A stretch of 64,000 nucleotides of DNA from Evansella sp041820985 (lineage in GTDB: Bacteria; Bacillota; Bacilli; Bacillales; Salisediminibacteriaceae): contig NZ_JBGUAU010000002.1 in assembly GCF_041820985.1 (NCBI RefSeq), positions 62,001 to 126,000 of the forward strand. The letters run 5' to 3'. The translations under genes and the position numbers were made by a program. This document shows positions 60,425 to 64,000 of the stretch, in pieces (the first letter of the stretch is position 1; each line of letters begins with the position of its first letter). A model generated the notes under the pieces. The model searched no databases and was not told the DNA's origin. It was given only the letters and a program-made list of their open reading frames with translations.

Positions 60425-62110
60425 ATGGAAAAAGTAAAATGTGAATGTGGCCATGTAAACCCTTTTGGAACATACTTATGTGAGTCATGTGGAAAACCTT
60501 TAATTGAAGAAGATACTCCTGTTGCCAACATGAGATATGAGGGTGTAGCACGAAGATCCCAAACTTACAATCGAACAATTGTAGATAAAATTTGGAACTT
60601 CTTTTCTTCTGTAAAGGTTGGAATTTGGATTATCGTTTTATTATTAATAGCTTCTGCTATAGGAACAATTTTTCCACAAGAAATGTATATTCCGCCTGGG
60701 GAAAGACCTACTCTTTTTTACGAACAAGAATATGGAACGTTAGGTAAGTTATATTACCAATTAGGATTTCACAACTTGTATAGTTCCTGGTGGTACATGC
60801 TATTGATTGCAGCATTAGGGATATCGTTAGTAATTTGTAGTTTAGACCGTGTCGTTCCTTTGTATCGAGCACTAAAGACTCAAAAAGTAACGAGACATAA
60901 AGCATTCTTAGAAAGACAACGTCTATTTGGTATTTCAGAAGATACGATCGATGCTGATAAAGAGATAAAGATAGCAGAAAAAATGCTGAAAGAGAAGAAG
61001 TACACAATTAGAAAAGAAAAAGGTAATATTCTCGCAGAGAAAGGTAGATTTTCTCGATGGGGCCCTTATGTAAATCACATTGGTTTAATAATCTTTTTAA
61101 TTGGAGCTATGCTGAGATTTTTCCCTGAAATGTATTTAGATGAACATATATGGGTGAGAGAAGGGGAAGAAGTAGTTATAAAAGGAACGAACGGGGAGTA
61201 CTTCCTAAGAAATGACCAGTTCATTGTGGAATTATATGACACAGATGATGAACGCTTCCGTCAGGCTTTTGAACGTACAGGACAACAAGTTGTAAAAACA
61301 TACCAAACATCAGCTACCTTATTAAGGCGAACCAATACGGGGGCTGTTGGTGTAGGAACAGAACTAGAAGAAGTGAAGCAATATGATATTCGAGTAAATG
61401 ACCCTTTGACTTTTGACAGTTTTGCTTTATATCAGGTGGATTACAAATTAAATGAATTAGCTGAATTTACATTTACGTTAGATGCCGTAAATGATACGAC
61501 TACGGAGGATTTAAGTGACGTTGTTTTTACAGTTAATTTGTATGACCCAGAATATGTATATGAATTTGATAATGGCTACCGTATAGAAATTATGGAATAC
61601 TTCCCGAATTTTTACATTGACAATAATAACCAACCGGATACTAGAAATATGATACCAGATAATCCGCGAATCATCTTTGAAGTTTTTACTCCTGATATGG
61701 ATCCAGATAGCGATTCAGGAGAATTAAGTTTAATTGGTGTTCAGGTAAATGAACCGTTAATAGGGGAAAATGATTATAGAATTCGTATGATTGATGTAGA
61801 TATGAAGCATGTTACGGCTTTAACTGTTCGAAAAGATAGAACAATTCCAATTATCTCTATTGGCGGCGTTATATTTATGATCGGTTTAATTCAAGGATCA
61901 TATTGGCATCACCGAAGAATTTGGATACAAAATCGTGATGGAAAGATTTGGATAGCTGGTCATGCTAATAAAAATTGGCATGCTTTAAAGCGCGATATAG
62001 ATTTTGTTGCATCGAAAGCCGCTATACCGATTCCAAAAGATCAATTAGATGAGGAGCAAAACTCCGAAGGGGAAGAAGGAGGAAACAATAGTGATTCAAC
62101 TAAGCAGTAA
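60425..62110 (+). CDS. resB: Cytochrome c biogenesis protein ResB
   Basis: A 561-residue membrane protein of system II cytochrome c maturation. A small zinc-ribbon-like start (CECGHVNPFGTYLCESCG), helices near residues 60-80 and 120-140, a third at GPYVNHIGLIIFLIGAMLR, a large extracytoplasmic domain, and a last helix ISIGGVIFMIGLIQG. With ResC it delivers haem to apocytochrome. It overlaps resC by 20 bases. Confidence 0.94.
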   Translation: MEKVKCECGHVNPFGTYLCESCGKPLIEEDTPVANMRYEGVARRSQTYNRTIVDKIWNFFSSVKVGIWIIVLLLIASAIGTIFPQEMYIPPGERPTLFYEQEYGTLGKLYYQLGFHNLYSSWWYMLLIAALGISLVICSLDRVVPLYRALKTQKVTRHKAFLERQRLFGISEDTIDADKEIKIAEKMLKEKKYTIRKEKGNILAEKGRFSRWGPYVNHIGLIIFLIGAMLRFFPEMYLDEHIWVREGEEVVIKGTNGEYFLRNDQFIVELYDTDDERFRQAFERTGQQVVKTYQTSATLLRRTNTGAVGVGTELEEVKQYDIRVNDPLTFDSFALYQVDYKLNELAEFTFTLDAVNDTTTEDLSDVVFTVNLYDPEYVYEFDNGYRIEIMEYFPNFYIDNNNQPDTRNMIPDNPRIIFEVFTPDMDPDSDSGELSLIGVQVNEPLIGENDYRIRMIDVDMKHVTALTVRKDRTIPIISIGGVIFMIGLIQGSYWHHRRIWIQNRDGKIWIAGHANKNWHALKRDIDFVASKAAIPIPKDQLDEEQNSEGEEGGNNSDSTKQ

Positions 62111-63278
62111 CTTCTTGCTTATTTCGTTCTTTATGTATTTACTAGCAACAATATTCTTTACCGTATCTATCACTGGTAAACGTTTTAAAACAAAAGAGGG
62201 AGAAGAAAAAAACAAATCTGGTTTTTACGGTTATGTTTTTTCCATCCTTGCGGTTGCAACTTCCATTACCTATTTTATTTTAAGGTGGGTTGGAGTTGGA
62301 CATGCTCCAGTAAGTAATATGTTTGAATATACAACATTTCTCGGAATAGCTATGGCTCTTGCATTTGTAGTAATATACCCTATGTATAAAAATAATTATC
62401 TAGGCCTATTCACAATGCCTGTTGTTATGTTGATTATCGCATATGCTTCCATGTTTCCTAGAGAAGTGCAACCACTTATTCCAGCTTTACAATCTTATTG
62501 GTTACACATTCATGTAATAACAGTTGCCCTCGGGCAAGGGATTTTGGCGCTAGGGTTTGTTGGTGGTTTATTGTATTTACTTCGAGTAATTGATTTTAGA
62601 AAAATAACAAAAAAAGTAGTCGGTGTAGAATTTATATTGTATTCTTGTCTCGCCGTACTTGCGTATATTTTACTTAATATAAGTTTCAGTGCAATGAATT
62701 ACGAAGCAACATTTGAGTATGTAAATGAAAATGGAGTAGAAGCAGAAATCACATATTATAAGCCAGCACTAGTTGGTCCTAATGAAGGGGTTTTACTTAC
62801 TGAAGGAAGATTTGATCCATTTATTCAAGCTCCTGCTATCATTCGTAGTGATGATTTAAATACGGTATTATGGTCTATTATAGGTGGACTTTTCATCTAT
62901 GGAGTATTTATTTTACTGTTCCGTCAGCCTATTGGTGGGAAAATTCAACCTTGGTTAAAAAATGTTAACCCTAATTCAGTAGACGAACTAAGTTATCGTG
63001 CTATTGCAATCGGATTCCCTGTATTTACGTTAGGTGGACTTATTTTTGCAATGATATGGGCCCAAATAGCATGGACTAGATTTTGGGGATGGGATCCGAA
63101 AGAAGTATGGGCACTAATAACATTTTTATTCTATGCTGCTTATCTTCACCTTCGTTTATCGAGAGGATGGCATGGAGAAAAAAGTGCTTGGCTTTGTGTA
63201 ATTGGGTTTGCGTTAATCATGTTTAATTTAATTTTTGTTAACTTAGTTATAGCTGGATTACATTCTTATGCATTTTAA
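62091..63278 (+). CDS. resC: Cytochrome c biogenesis protein ResC (CcsA/CcsB type)
   Basis: A 395-residue haem-handling membrane protein with about eight helices and the tryptophan-rich motif WTRFWGWDPKEVWALITFLFYAAYLHLR; conserved His residues flank it (SYWLHIHV and LHLR...WHG). The GTG at 62091, giving IQLSSNFLLISFF, follows AAGGAGGAAACAATA; the ATG at 62049 would start inside resB without a ribosome site. Confidence 0.93.
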   Translation: MIQLSSNFLLISFFMYLLATIFFTVSITGKRFKTKEGEEKNKSGFYGYVFSILAVATSITYFILRWVGVGHAPVSNMFEYTTFLGIAMALAFVVIYPMYKNNYLGLFTMPVVMLIIAYASMFPREVQPLIPALQSYWLHIHVITVALGQGILALGFVGGLLYLLRVIDFRKITKKVVGVEFILYSCLAVLAYILLNISFSAMNYEATFEYVNENGVEAEITYYKPALVGPNEGVLLTEGRFDPFIQAPAIIRSDDLNTVLWSIIGGLFIYGVFILLFRQPIGGKIQPWLKNVNPNSVDELSYRAIAIGFPVFTLGGLIFAMIWAQIAWTRFWGWDPKEVWALITFLFYAAYLHLRLSRGWHGEKSAWLCVIGFALIMFNLIFVNLVIAGLHSYAF

Positions 63279-63464
63279 TTCTATTCTAACGAAAAAATGA
63301 TAGTTTGGATTCCTTGAAAACATGAATTATAAAAGAAAGTGCGCTGTCATATTTTTAGATAGTTTTATTAATATCTTTTAACATGGTAAAATAATAAAAG
63401 ATGTAAAATAATGTGGAAAAACGAACTGACAATATCATGTAACTGTAAATGAGGGGGAATTTAC

Positions 63465-64000
63465 GTGACACAGGAAGCAAGAATCCTAGTTGTAGATGAT
63501 GAAGATCGAATCCGTCGGCTACTGAAAATGTATTTAGAAAGAGAAGAGTATAATGTCGACGATGCAGAAAATGGAGAAAAAGCATTGCAGATGGCTCTCG
63601 ATGAAGACTACGATCTTATCGTGTTAGATTTGATGATGCCTGGCATAGATGGAATTGAGGTTTGTGAGGAACTTCGTAAGCATAAGGCAACGCCTATTAT
63701 TATGCTAACTGCAAAAGGGGAAGAAGCGAATCGTGTACAAGGCTTTGAAGCAGGAACAGACGATTATATTGTAAAACCTTTTAGTCCAAGAGAAGTGGTT
63801 TTACGTGTAAAAGCTCTTTTACGTAGATCTTCATCAACGAAATTTTTACAAACAGAAACGACAACAAAAGATGTGTTAGTATTCCCGCATTTAACCATCG
63901 ATAATGATGCTCACCGTGTAACGGCCGATGGAAAGCATATTAATCTAACACCCAAAGAATATGAGTTGTTACATTATCTTGCACAATCACCAGATAAAGT
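63465..64000 (+). CDS. resD: Response regulator ResD (3' partial)
   Basis: The frame starts at GTG 63465 behind GAGGGGGAATTTAC and is open to the window end (178 codons). The receiver domain is ILVVDDEDRIRRLLKMYLE with the acidic pair, VLDLMMPGIDG with the phosphorylated Asp, MLTAKGEE and YIVKPFSPREV. The OmpR-type DNA-binding domain begins at LTIDNDAHRVTADGK and LTPKEYELLHYLA. It matches B. subtilis ResD closely; ResD controls respiration and anaerobic genes with the kinase ResE. The gene is separated from resC by 186 bases. Confidence 0.94.
   Translation, partial: MTQEARILVVDDEDRIRRLLKMYLEREEYNVDDAENGEKALQMALDEDYDLIVLDLMMPGIDGIEVCEELRKHKATPIIMLTAKGEEANRVQGFEAGTDDYIVKPFSPREVVLRVKALLRRSSSTKFLQTETTTKDVLVFPHLTIDNDAHRVTADGKHINLTPKEYELLHYLAQSPDK

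Noticed and set aside
1..64000. rRNA, tRNA or CRISPR array
   Set aside because: No tRNA-like cloverleaf, rRNA sequence or regularly spaced repeat-spacer array was recognised; the GGTAGG repeats are too short and irregular for CRISPR.

Overview
The window is a low-GC, endospore-forming Bacillaceae chromosome. Gene order follows the Bacillus subtilis yqjN-proI-yqjQ-yqjW-yqkF-nudF-spoIIM-fur-xerD-deoB-pupG-pdp-dacF-spoIIA-spoVA-lysA-ppiB-rib-scpAB-ypuI-dacB-spmAB-rluB-resABCD segment. A NaChBac-type voltage-gated sodium channel hints at an alkaliphilic or halotolerant member. Starts are preceded by strong AGGAGG-like sites, and GTG and TTG starts are common.

1-27 kb is mostly short monocistronic units. 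It holds a RocB/YqjN-like M20 hydrolase (cut at the left edge), an acetyltransferase, a divergent polysaccharide deacetylase, tnrA, the sodium channel, an FAD oxidoreductase, proC/proI, two SDRs, a Cys/Met PLP enzyme, an MBL hydrolase, a LexA-controlled uvrX (polY) and a convergent LexA-boxed yolD-like gene, a low-molecular-weight tyrosine phosphatase, asparagine synthase, and a guanine-riboswitch-controlled xpt-NCS2 permease unit. A PTS IIA protein, the YcgR/YcgQ permease pair, uppP, yqkF-like, a DUF3866 gene, an antisense mciZ, nudF and endonuclease Q follow.

27-43 kb is the sporulation and nucleoside core: spoIIM, fur, yqzK, xerD (three substituted catalytic residues), deoB, two tandem purine nucleoside phosphorylases (the second with altered base-recognition residues), pdp, dacF-spoIIAA-spoIIAB-sigF, a reduced spoVA operon (AA, AB, AEa, AF only), lysA and ppiB.

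43.4-47.8 kb is a decayed integrative element sitting exactly in the 5' part of the FMN riboswitch of the riboflavin operon. A 24-bp direct repeat of the riboswitch start flanks it, GGTAGG arm-type repeats lie inside both ends, and it carries an integrase remnant, an orphan SOS promoter, a secreted toxin-like protein with a putative immunity gene, an XRE remnant and several small phage-like genes. The intact riboswitch is rebuilt on the right side, but the native rib promoter is stranded 4.3 kb upstream behind a strong terminator.

47.8-64 kb is ribD-ribE-ribBA-ribH, ypuF, scpA-scpB, ypuI, sodF, a YhcN/YlaJ lipoprotein with spoVAEb, dacB-spmA-spmB, rluB and resA-resB-resC-resD (resD cut by the right edge). 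A MITE-like repeat family, with about 228-bp full copies bounded by TGAAAATACG/CGTATTTTCA, occurs five times in intergenic regions. No rRNA, tRNA or CRISPR array was recognised.
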